DNA of 64,000 nucleotides from assembly GCA_022820125.1 (NCBI GenBank), contig JAJEGA010000106.1, positions 36,614 to 100,613 of the forward strand. The letters run 5' to 3'. Below the pieces are notes generated by a model. It saw only the letters and a list, made by a program, of their open reading frames with translations. It made no database searches and had not been told where the DNA came from. Numbering within the stretch: the first letter of the stretch is position 1; every line of letters starts with the position of its first letter. Below, one piece after another: positions 27,275-33,992 of this stretch. Origin of the DNA: Anaerolineae bacterium (GTDB taxonomy: Bacteria; Chloroflexota; Anaerolineae; Aggregatilineales; Phototrophicaceae). Both the position numbers and the translations under genes were made by a program.

Positions 27275-27511
27275 TCAGGTGCGCACATTGTCCTTGTGAC
27301 GATAAATGATGCGCCCACGATTCATATCGTAGGGGCTCATTTCCACTTTTACGCGATCGCCCAACAAAATGCGAATATAGAATTTGCGCATCTTGCCTGA
27401 CAAATAAGATAGAACGCGGTGGCCGTTGTCCAACTCGACCATAAACTGCGTATTGGGCAAAGCCTCGATAACTGTGCCTTCCACTTCGATCTTTTCTTCT
27501 TTCTTAGCCAT
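27275..27511 (-). CDS. infA: Translation initiation factor IF-1
   Basis: 78 aa S1/OB-fold protein with the conserved IF-1 stretch [20 protein letters not shown] and the C-terminal [14 protein letters not shown]. It occupies the ribosomal A site during initiation. A strong AAGGAGGA site lies before the ATG. It is not in the usual ribosomal protein operon (no rpmJ-rpsM next to it) but sits in a translation-factor run with rpsU and S1. Confidence 0.97.
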   Translation of the reverse strand: MAKKEEKIEVEGTVIEALPNTQFMVELDNGHRVLSYLSGKMRKFYIRILLGDRVKVEMSPYDMNRGRIIYRHKDNVRT

Positions 27512-27543
27512 ATTCCTCCTTATGCGTGAGTATGTGAGCAGAG

Positions 27544-27549
27544 ATTATA
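27544..27549 (-). promoter_or_regulatory. Candidate infA promoter -10 fused to the rpsU terminator
   Basis: TATAAT on the minus strand directly follows the terminator U-tract, 33 bp before the infA ATG. A 17-bp spacer puts the -35 (TAGTAT, weak) inside the hairpin. Confidence 0.4.
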
Positions 27550-27551
27550 AC

Positions 27552-27587
27552 AAAAAAGTCCGCCGCATACTATGCACACGGCGAACT
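27552..27587 (-). terminator. Rho-independent terminator of rpsU
   Basis: Minus strand: AGTTCGCCG pairs with CGGCGGACT (one wobble), with an inner GCAT/ATGC stem, then TTTTTTG. Lies 78 bp past the rpsU stop. Confidence 0.75.
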
Positions 27588-27664
27588 CTCAAAATTGAAA
27601 TCGCCTGCTTGCTTGCCGCAATCAAGGCGGCGCGCCGGTGTTTTGCCGAAAAGAGCGGACGCTG

Positions 27665-27856
27665 TCACATTTTGCGTTGACGGCGGCGCGAACGGCGGAT
27701 CGCCTTTTTCTTTTCGATGCGCCGCAATTCACTCTTGGAGATATGCCAGCGTTTGCGCCGAACCGTGCTCAGTATTCCAGCGTTGGTTACGCGCTTGCGA
27801 AAACGCCGCAACAATTGCTCTTGGCTCTCGCCCGGTTTTAGTCTGACCGAAGCCAT
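27665..27856 (-). CDS. rpsU: 30S ribosomal protein S21
   Basis: 63 aa, very basic, with the S21 pattern VRLKPGESQEQLLRRFRKRV near the N-terminus and an Arg/Lys-rich tail (RRIEKKKAIRRSRRRQRK). It binds the 30S platform near the anti-Shine-Dalgarno. It lies 71 bp downstream of the first S1 paralogue gene on the same strand, and a terminator follows. Confidence 0.92.
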   Translation of the reverse strand: MASVRLKPGESQEQLLRRFRKRVTNAGILSTVRRKRWHISKSELRRIEKKKAIRRSRRRQRKM

Positions 27857-27927
27857 GCCTAATCACCACCTTTGGATCAACTGATATGCGAAGCTCCTGC
27901 GCGAGCAGAGCCCCAGTGTACAGGAGA

Positions 27928-29202
27928 TTATGCCGGCGCGACAGGCTCAGTCTCGGTCCGCTCATCGGATTCTGCTTGACCGTCCAGCAGCGCTTGTTCA
28001 TTCAAGGTCGCTTGCTCCGCTTCTCGCTGTGCCGCTTCGGCGGCGGCGGCCACCAGCTCAAGCTGGCGCTCTTCCCATTGCGCCTTTTCCGCAGCCGTTA
28101 CTTCGGTCAGGCTCAAGCCGAGGCGCTGCCTGTCGGATTCGATGCTGATGATGCGCATAAGCAGTTTCTGCCCCTCGTAGAGATGACGCAGCGGATTTTC
28201 TTCAGGGTTAGCAGACATCTGGCTGACGTGCAGCAAGGCTTCAATGCCGGGCTCCATGCTGATGAATGCGCCGAAGGACTCCAGCCGGCTGATGACGCCT
28301 TCGACAAGCTGGCCAATGTGGTACATGTCGTCGACCAGGGACCAGGGATTGGGCTGCAGGCGCTTGAGGCTCAAGCCAATGCGTTTGCCCTGTTCGTCCA
28401 AATTCAGGATGTAGACCTCAACCTCATCGCCGACAGCGACGACCTGGCTAGGATGGCGGACGCGGCGCCAAGCCAACTCCGAGATATGGATCAAGCCGTC
28501 CGCCCCGCCGAGATCGACAAAGGCGCCGAAATCGCACAAACCGCTGACAACACCTTTGCGCGAGGCGCCTTCCGCCAGTTCACGCAGGAGCGCTTCTTTG
28601 CGCGCGGCGCGGTTCTCTTGCTCGGCTTCCAGTTGGCTGAATACGAGCCGGCGGCGTTTGCGATTCACCTCGATCACTTTGACGGTGATGCTGTTGCCCA
28701 CCAAGCCCTGCATGTGGGCGAGGCGTTCCTCTTCTTTGAGCCCGCGAGGCAGATCGAGCACGTGACTGGCTGGCACGAAGCCGCGCAGATGCCCGAAGCC
28801 GACGATAACGCCGCCTCTGTTGACATCGGTGATTTCGCCGGTCCACAAGGTCTCGTCATTCATGATCTCGTCGGCGCGTTTCCAATCTTCGTTTTGACGC
28901 GCTTGCGCCGCCGAGAGGATCAGATTGCCGTTGGTATCGCTCATATTGACAACGGCGACATTGATCTCCGCATCCACTTCGAAATCGGCGGTGTGCATAC
29001 CCATTCGTTCGATATCGCCGCGTGTGACGATGCCATCTTGCTTCCAGCCGATATCAACAATCAAGCCCTGGCTGTCAATTGAGAGCACCGTTCCGCTGAC
29101 GATATCGCCCCGCTCAATGCGGCTTTGTTCCAGCGATTCTTCCAGGAGCGCGGCGAAGTCCAATTCCTCGGCGGTTTCCATCACTACAGATTCTGAATGC
29201 AT
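27928..29202 (-). CDS. rpsA: S1-domain protein, ribosomal protein S1 type (paralogue 1)
   Basis: 424 aa with four S1 (OB) repeats: about 30-100, 110-180, 200-275 and 285-360. The third has the typical GLCDFGAFVDLGGADGLIHISELAW and the fourth GVISRLESFGAFI. The C-terminal ~60 residues are charged, with an A/E-rich coiled-coil-like stretch. Bacterial S1 binds mRNA leaders on the 30S subunit; four-domain versions are usual outside Proteobacteria. A closely related paralogue lies 331 bp upstream on the same strand. Which of the two is the ribosome-bound S1 cannot be told from sequence. Confidence 0.88.
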   Translation of the reverse strand: MHSESVVMETAEELDFAALLEESLEQSRIERGDIVSGTVLSIDSQGLIVDIGWKQDGIVTRGDIERMGMHTADFEVDAEINVAVVNMSDTNGNLILSAAQARQNEDWKRADEIMNDETLWTGEITDVNRGGVIVGFGHLRGFVPASHVLDLPRGLKEEERLAHMQGLVGNSITVKVIEVNRKRRRLVFSQLEAEQENRAARKEALLRELAEGASRKGVVSGLCDFGAFVDLGGADGLIHISELAWRRVRHPSQVVAVGDEVEVYILNLDEQGKRIGLSLKRLQPNPWSLVDDMYHIGQLVEGVISRLESFGAFISMEPGIEALLHVSQMSANPEENPLRHLYEGQKLLMRIISIESDRQRLGLSLTEVTAAEKAQWEERQLELVAAAAEAAQREAEQATLNEQALLDGQAESDERTETEPVAPA

Positions 29203-29472
29203 ATCCTACCTATCTCCTCGTACGATTGACCTGCGAGATCTGGCGAGCGCTCGCCGCTTCCAGGGCAGACTAAGCGCGGAACCGGATTTCCATTTCCGCG
29301 ACAAATGCAGGGCGCGGCGCGGCAAAATAAAACCCGGTTTCAGTCAAAGCTGAGCAACCAGGCTCGGAACCCTCAAACCGTCTGAAATTCGACACTACGA
29401 CGAACGATCTGAGCTCACCAAAATCGAACGGGATTATACAGATGCGGTCACAAGCTGTCAACATAGGCGACG

Positions 29473-29510
29473 CGAAAAATAGCAAAATGCCCGCCAGCTG
29501 GCAGGCATTT
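29473..29510 (-). terminator. Rho-independent terminator of the second S1 gene
   Basis: Perfect or near-perfect 11-bp stem (29485-29495 with 29500-29510), loop AGCT, followed on the minus strand by TTTTGCTATTTTTC. Lies 24 bp past the stop of the 29534 gene. The ~270 bp from here to the paralogue-1 ATG hold no further gene. Confidence 0.85.
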
Positions 29511-29533
29511 CGATAGGTGATTGCAGCGATCGG

Positions 29534-30793
29534 TCAGGTGGACGCTTTTTCGTCAGCAGCCGGTTCATCCACGGCATCCGCTTCTGAAGGCGCGTCTTCC
29601 GCGACCGGCGCGGATTCGCCAGCGTCGCCGTCAGTGTTATCGTTTTCGCTTAGAGCGCCGGCGTCATCGCTGCTCTCGTCTTCAAGCTCGGTGCCCCAAC
29701 GCTGCGTGAATCCGACGCGGCGCTTCTCCGGCTCAAGATGACTGATGCGAAGCGAGAGATGGTCGCCCTTTTGGACGTAAGAATACGGTTCCTTCAGGGC
29801 GCCGTCGCCCATTTCGCTGAGATGGAGCAAGCCTTCCAGCCCGTCTTCGAGCGCGACAAAGGCGCCAAAATCCACCACGTTAGTGACATAGCCAGCCACC
29901 AACTGACCTTCATGGTAGCGGTATTGGGCATCGTCCCAGGGGTCGCTGAGCAGGCGTTTGCGGCTAAGCGCGATCCGGTTGGTCTCGCGATCCAAATTGA
30001 GCACATAGACTTCAATCTCTTCGCCGATATGCAGGATATCGCGCGGATGATCAACTCGATGCCAAGCGAGCTCGCTGACGTGAATCAAGCCGTCGGCGCC
30101 GCCGATATTGACAAAAGCGCCAAAGTCCCTCAAGCCGGTGACGACGCCATTAACCACATCGCCGACATTCAACTCAGCCAGCAATTTGGCTTTCTGACGG
30201 GCGCGCCATTCCTTCTGCGCTTCGCGTTCGCTGAATATCAGCCGCCGCCGATCTTGATCGACTTCAATCACTTTGACGCCGAGCGTTTTCCCAATCAGCT
30301 CTTGCATCGCTTCTCGGCGGTCAATCGACAAGTTAGTGGATACTAAGTGCGAACTGGGGATGAAACCTTCCAGCCGGTTCCAACGCACCAGCGCGCCGCC
30401 CTTGTTGTAGCCGCTGACTTTAACATCGACAGCGTCTTGGGAAGACAGGAGCTCGCGCGCCTTTTCCCAATCGTAGCGCTGCAAACCCATATTGATCGAC
30501 ACAATGAGGTTGTCGTTTTGATCGCGCGGGTTAATGACGTAGACGGGCACGCTTGCGCCCGCGCTCAGGCTGGCGCGGAACTCGTCATCCATGCGATCCA
30601 GGTCTTGCGATGGCACAATGCCATCTTGCTTCGCCCCGAGATCGACGATGATTTCCCGTTCGTCAATTTGCAGAATTGTCGCTTCGCGGATTTCTCCACG
30701 GCGCGGCGGCGTATAAGAATAATCGAATGATGAGGCGAGCATCTCCTCGAAATTCTCGTCAAACGTGGGGTTCTGTTCTTGATCTTCGCTCAT
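29534..30793 (-). CDS. S1-domain protein, ribosomal protein S1 type (paralogue 2)
   Basis: 419 aa, four S1 repeats in the same arrangement as its neighbour. Repeat 1 has IVDLGAKQDGIVPSQDL; repeat 3 has GLRDFGAFVNIGGADGLIHVSELAW; repeat 4 has VTNVVDFGAFVALEDGLEGLLHLSEM. The C-terminal ~60 residues are strongly acidic (EDESSDDAGALSENDNTDGD), unlike the mixed tail of paralogue 1. A tandem duplication with divergent tails is inferred. It could be the ribosomal S1 or an auxiliary RNA-binding protein. It has its own terminator, so the two are separate transcripts. Confidence 0.87.
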   Translation of the reverse strand: MSEDQEQNPTFDENFEEMLASSFDYSYTPPRRGEIREATILQIDEREIIVDLGAKQDGIVPSQDLDRMDDEFRASLSAGASVPVYVINPRDQNDNLIVSINMGLQRYDWEKARELLSSQDAVDVKVSGYNKGGALVRWNRLEGFIPSSHLVSTNLSIDRREAMQELIGKTLGVKVIEVDQDRRRLIFSEREAQKEWRARQKAKLLAELNVGDVVNGVVTGLRDFGAFVNIGGADGLIHVSELAWHRVDHPRDILHIGEEIEVYVLNLDRETNRIALSRKRLLSDPWDDAQYRYHEGQLVAGYVTNVVDFGAFVALEDGLEGLLHLSEMGDGALKEPYSYVQKGDHLSLRISHLEPEKRRVGFTQRWGTELEDESSDDAGALSENDNTDGDAGESAPVAEDAPSEADAVDEPAADEKAST

Positions 30794-31102
30794 ATGATTT
30801 GATATGCCTCCTGCATCAGCAGGTTACCATTGCGCCGCCAAGTCTCCCTGCCCGGCGCTGTCATCAATAATGTTACCAGCGTTACGACTTCCAAAAGAAT
30901 AACACACAGTACTCTATTGCGCAGATCCATCGAGTCTTGGGGAATGGCATCAACTCCTTTAACGCCCATTAAAGGCGCAGCATACAACTATTACAACAGT
31001 ACGGAGATTCATCCGAGGGCGTTCCACAATTAGAGCAAAAGGCATTATAACCTAAAGTTTTCCAATTGGCACGGAATTGAGCCCATCGTCGGCGAGAAGC
31101 CG
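30794..31102 (-). other. Gene-poor leader upstream of S1 paralogue 2
   Basis: 309 bp with no secure gene. On the minus strand an open frame of up to 65 codons (30790-30987) contains a hydrophobic stretch and ends in an ATGA overlap with the S1 start. Just before it, another frame ends in a CxxC-X10-CxxC zinc-ribbon pattern (30969-31043) but has no nearby start. A TATAAT lies near 31047. This may be an S1 leader with regulatory function, or gene remnants. Confidence 0.35.
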
Positions 31103-31633
31103 TCAGATTTCGGGCTGGCTCTCCGGAAAGTCGTGACCGAGCAAACCGCGGTCCATCTCCCAAGGATATACCACATAGGTATCGGTGACATCGCCGTAGA
31201 GATCCGGCTTGATATTCGAGAACATCGTCCGGTAAGGGTTGAAGTGCAGGACGCAATTGACGGGCTTGCCGCCGGCGGCATCGACCCGCTCGCGCACTGA
31301 GATGCTCGTTCGCCCGCTGCCCCATACATCATCGACAATCAAGGTGCGGCGCCCGCGTAGCAAGTCCGAATCCGGGAATTGGAGAAATGTGGGCCAAGCC
31401 ATCATGCCGGCTTGCGCGGTGGCGACAAAGTCGACCGAGGCGGTCAAGAGATGCTGGATGCTGAGCGCCTCAGCCAGCAAGCCGCCGGGAATGACGCCGC
31501 CGCGCGTAATCATCACCATAGCGCCAAATGGACCACGGTGCTGAATGCGCGGCACCAGCCCATCAATCAGCCGATCAACTTCGTCCCAGGTGATCAGACG
31601 CGGCTGACGCGATTCTTCGGGGCGCATCAGCAT
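31103..31633 (-). CDS. Phosphoribosyltransferase (xanthine/hypoxanthine PRT-like)
   Basis: 176 aa with an ATG start preceded by AAGGGA. The type I PRT fold is indicated by MVMITRGGVIPGGLLAEAL (early strand-loop) and the PRPP-binding loop RTLIVDDVWGSGRTSISV. Length and layout fit the Gpt/purine PRT group, which salvages xanthine, guanine or hypoxanthine with PRPP. The substrate cannot be set from sequence alone. Downstream of a methyltransferase gene (56-bp gap). Confidence 0.8.
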   Translation of the reverse strand: MLMRPEESRQPRLITWDEVDRLIDGLVPRIQHRGPFGAMVMITRGGVIPGGLLAEALSIQHLLTASVDFVATAQAGMMAWPTFLQFPDSDLLRGRRTLIVDDVWGSGRTSISVRERVDAAGGKPVNCVLHFNPYRTMFSNIKPDLYGDVTDTYVVYPWEMDRGLLGHDFPESQPEI

Positions 31634-31689
31634 GGTCGTTTCCCTTCGTCAATTTGCTTCCGCGGTCAATTGCGTCAATTATACGGGAT

Positions 31690-32877
31690 TCATTCATTTT
31701 GCCCAAATGTTGGCTCGCGGCAGATGATGGCGATCGGCTTGCCACGGTGACGAGTCATCACCAGCACGCATGATTCGCGCCCGTCTTTAAGGCGCAGCCG
31801 AGCGCTCAATTCTTCGGGCGACATGGGGAATCCGCGTTTTTTCACCGTGAGCCGCCCCACCCCGCGTTGGACGAGATAACGGCGCAGACGCTTGAGTTGA
31901 AATGGCATCCAGTCCAAGACCGCCCAATAACGCCCCCAAGGCGTATCCGCGCGTTCATCGGCTGTCAGATAGGCGATCGACTCATCAAGCATGGTCGCAT
32001 TAAGCTCCTGCGCCAATTGCCGCACAAGACCGGCGCGGAGCACGGCGGGGTCAGGTTCGAAGAGCCAGCGCTTTGGCGGCGCAATGGGCACGGGCTCGAC
32101 GGCATGATATTGCAGGAGGCAGGCGGCATCGTCTGTGAGTAGGGTGGCGCTTGGCGGCGCGCTGGGGCGGCGCAGCCATAACAAGGCTTCAGTGAGATCG
32201 CCGGCGACAGAGATGAATTCGACGCAGCCGCCGTATGCCGTCAACTGGCGCAGGTCGACAGCCGGTGAAAGCTTCACGCAGATTTCGTCAGCCCGCCACC
32301 CTTTCGCCAGCGAGAGCGGCGGCCGGTAGCGCTCGACATCGCGAATGCGCCTGCCCGTTTCATCGCGGCGGCTGGGATCAAAGAAAATGAAATCGTAGCC
32401 AGCGGGAATAGACCGCCTGACATCAGCCGCTTCAAAGCGGGCGTCAAGACCCATTGCCTCGGCGTTGTGGCGGGCGATGGCGATGCGAACCGGATCAATG
32501 TCCAAGCCGAGCGTTTGACAGCCCCGCGCCGCAAGAGCCAACGCGTCCGAGCCGATGCCGCAGCAAAGATCCAGCGCGTTTGGCGATTCGATTAGCCGCC
32601 CGCGATAACGGCGACAAGCCCGCTGGCTCGCTTGCTGCAGCGCGTCATCGGTGAAGAGCATGGACGGCCCCTGCCGCGGAAACTTCGATCTGGATTTCGC
32701 CCGCAGCGTCAATGTCTTAAGCGCGGCGGAGGCTTCTCGCGCCGTCAGCGACTTGCGCAGGCGAGACAAGAGCGGAATCGTATTCGCTGGGGAAAGGTCT
32801 TCTTCGGCAAAAGCTGCGAGAATGCGGCGCGCGCGATCGCTGCGCAGAAACTCAATGTCCTCAAGCGCCAGCGCCAT
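31690..32877 (-). CDS. Class I SAM-dependent methyltransferase with C-terminal THUMP-like domain
   Basis: 395 aa. An N-terminal helical region (about 1-90) precedes the SAM domain with ALDLCCGIGSDALALAARG, then GLDIDPVRIAIARHNAE and the catalytic-type motif DFIFFDPSRRDETGRR. The C-terminal ~130 residues (WLFEPDPAVLRAGLVRQLA ... LTVKKRG) match the THUMP-like domain found attached to these enzymes. An RNA substrate is likely by analogy but unproven. It begins 9 bp after the upstream methyltransferase-like gene and forms a unit with it. Confidence 0.82.
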   Translation of the reverse strand: MALALEDIEFLRSDRARRILAAFAEEDLSPANTIPLLSRLRKSLTAREASAALKTLTLRAKSRSKFPRQGPSMLFTDDALQQASQRACRRYRGRLIESPNALDLCCGIGSDALALAARGCQTLGLDIDPVRIAIARHNAEAMGLDARFEAADVRRSIPAGYDFIFFDPSRRDETGRRIRDVERYRPPLSLAKGWRADEICVKLSPAVDLRQLTAYGGCVEFISVAGDLTEALLWLRRPSAPPSATLLTDDAACLLQYHAVEPVPIAPPKRWLFEPDPAVLRAGLVRQLAQELNATMLDESIAYLTADERADTPWGRYWAVLDWMPFQLKRLRRYLVQRGVGRLTVKKRGFPMSPEELSARLRLKDGRESCVLVMTRHRGKPIAIICREPTFGQNE

Positions 32878-32886
32878 GGGCTGCCC

Positions 32887-33714
32887 TTATTCGTCTGGCG
32901 CTTCGGCCAAGGCGGGATCGATATCAACAAAGGTCATCGTCTCGCCGGCGATGGACTCAAGGGCAGGATTCAAAATGATCTTCCGCTCAAGGGCGCCTGC
33001 GCCTTCGATGCTGAATTTGCCGACCTTGTTGACGCCCGTGATAAAGCCCGAGAGGACAGCCGGCTGCATGAAGCCGACCGCTTTGGGCAAGCTGCTGAAG
33101 CCGAGCAAAACCGGCGCCAAATCTCGCTGAACCGCGGCGGCGCGCCACCGGATTGCTTCGCCCATGGCCAGCTTCCAGACCGGTTTGTTGGGCTGCTGCT
33201 GAATCAGCAGATGGATGTAACGCCCACCGAAGCGATTGAGATCAAGCGAATCGGCGTCAGCGCGCGCGACCGATTGAATGCGCGCCATTGTGTCGGCAGT
33301 GGAATGAGGCTTCTCGCCGCGAATCAAGAGGCCAAGTTCGTCCAGCGCTGGCTCGACCAGGATGCGGACGTATCCGTGATCCCGCAGGCGCCGCATGTGG
33401 GCTTCGCAGACCAGCCCGCGCGATTGCACGGCGATCAAGCGCCCGCCCTCGCGCAGCGCCGTCAAGCAGGCTGCGAGGAGCGCGTCGTCGAGATCCAAAT
33501 CAAAGGCGACTGCCGCGTCATAAGCAGAAGGGGCAATGTCAATTTCGCCTGCTTCGTCTGCCGGGATATGGCGTATGTCCAGATCGGCGCGTGATTTCGC
33601 CAGCGCCGGCCCCGCCCTGCCATCGAGATCAAGCAGGCGCATGCTGGCGCTGCTGGGCGGCAGATGCTTCGCCATGACAGCGATAAAATGGCGGCGGAGG
33701 TTTAACGCATCCAT
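32887..33714 (-). CDS. Methyltransferase-like protein of unknown function
   Basis: 275 aa. The N-terminal half looks like a class I SAM fold with a degenerate loop (LLDLDGRAGPALA where DxGxGxG is expected), followed by ALREGGRLIAVQSRG, a typical post-SAM strand. The C-terminal half (FMQPAVLSGFITGVNKVG and onward) has no recognised motif. SAM binding may be lost. The start overlaps the stop of the upstream 62-aa gene by one base (TGATG), and the THUMP-like methyltransferase follows after 9 bp, so it is embedded in a three-gene unit. Confidence 0.65.
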   Translation of the reverse strand: MDALNLRRHFIAVMAKHLPPSSASMRLLDLDGRAGPALAKSRADLDIRHIPADEAGEIDIAPSAYDAAVAFDLDLDDALLAACLTALREGGRLIAVQSRGLVCEAHMRRLRDHGYVRILVEPALDELGLLIRGEKPHSTADTMARIQSVARADADSLDLNRFGGRYIHLLIQQQPNKPVWKLAMGEAIRWRAAAVQRDLAPVLLGFSSLPKAVGFMQPAVLSGFITGVNKVGKFSIEGAGALERKIILNPALESIAGETMTFVDIDPALAEAPDE

Positions 33715-33902
33715 CAGCTGTTGCTGGCCGCGGACTTGGCCAACTGCAGGAATTCAGCCCATTCTTCGCGAAAGAAGTGCAGCGTAACAGCGCCCAATTC
33801 AACATGATAGGTCACCTCGCCGTCGGGCTCGCGCACTTCCCAGACCATATAATTCTCCGTCTCGGCGATAGCGTTGCTGGGCGAGTCATGGTTTTTGGAC
33901 AT
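33714..33902 (-). CDS. Small conserved-looking hypothetical protein
   Basis: 62 aa from the ATG at 33902 with GGGAG about 9 nt upstream. The sequence has a compact strand-rich core (NYMVWEVREPDGEVTYHVEL) followed by a helix (FFREEWAEFLQLAKSA). No cysteines, signal peptide or membrane segment. Stop and next start overlap (TGATG), so it is translationally coupled to the methyltransferase-like gene. Function unknown. Confidence 0.65.
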   Translation of the reverse strand: MSKNHDSPSNAIAETENYMVWEVREPDGEVTYHVELGAVTLHFFREEWAEFLQLAKSAASNS

Positions 33903-33936
33903 GAGGTCAACTCCCTTATCTGCCGGGCGCGGCAAT

Positions 33937-33970
33937 AAAAAACGCGCTGCGATAGCTCGGCAGCGCGTTT
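33937..33970 (-). terminator. Rho-independent terminator of pnp
   Basis: AAACGCGCTGC and GCAGCGCGTTT form a perfect 11-bp stem with a 9-nt loop, followed on the minus strand by TTTATTG. Lies 23 bp past the pnp stop and only 35 bp before the ATG of the small ORF. Confidence 0.85.
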
Positions 33971-33992
33971 AGAAATCCACACGGGCGAGCGC

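Noticed and set aside
27886..29082. 398-codon plus-strand open frame opposite the first S1 gene
   Set aside because: Antisense shadow of four clear S1 repeats.
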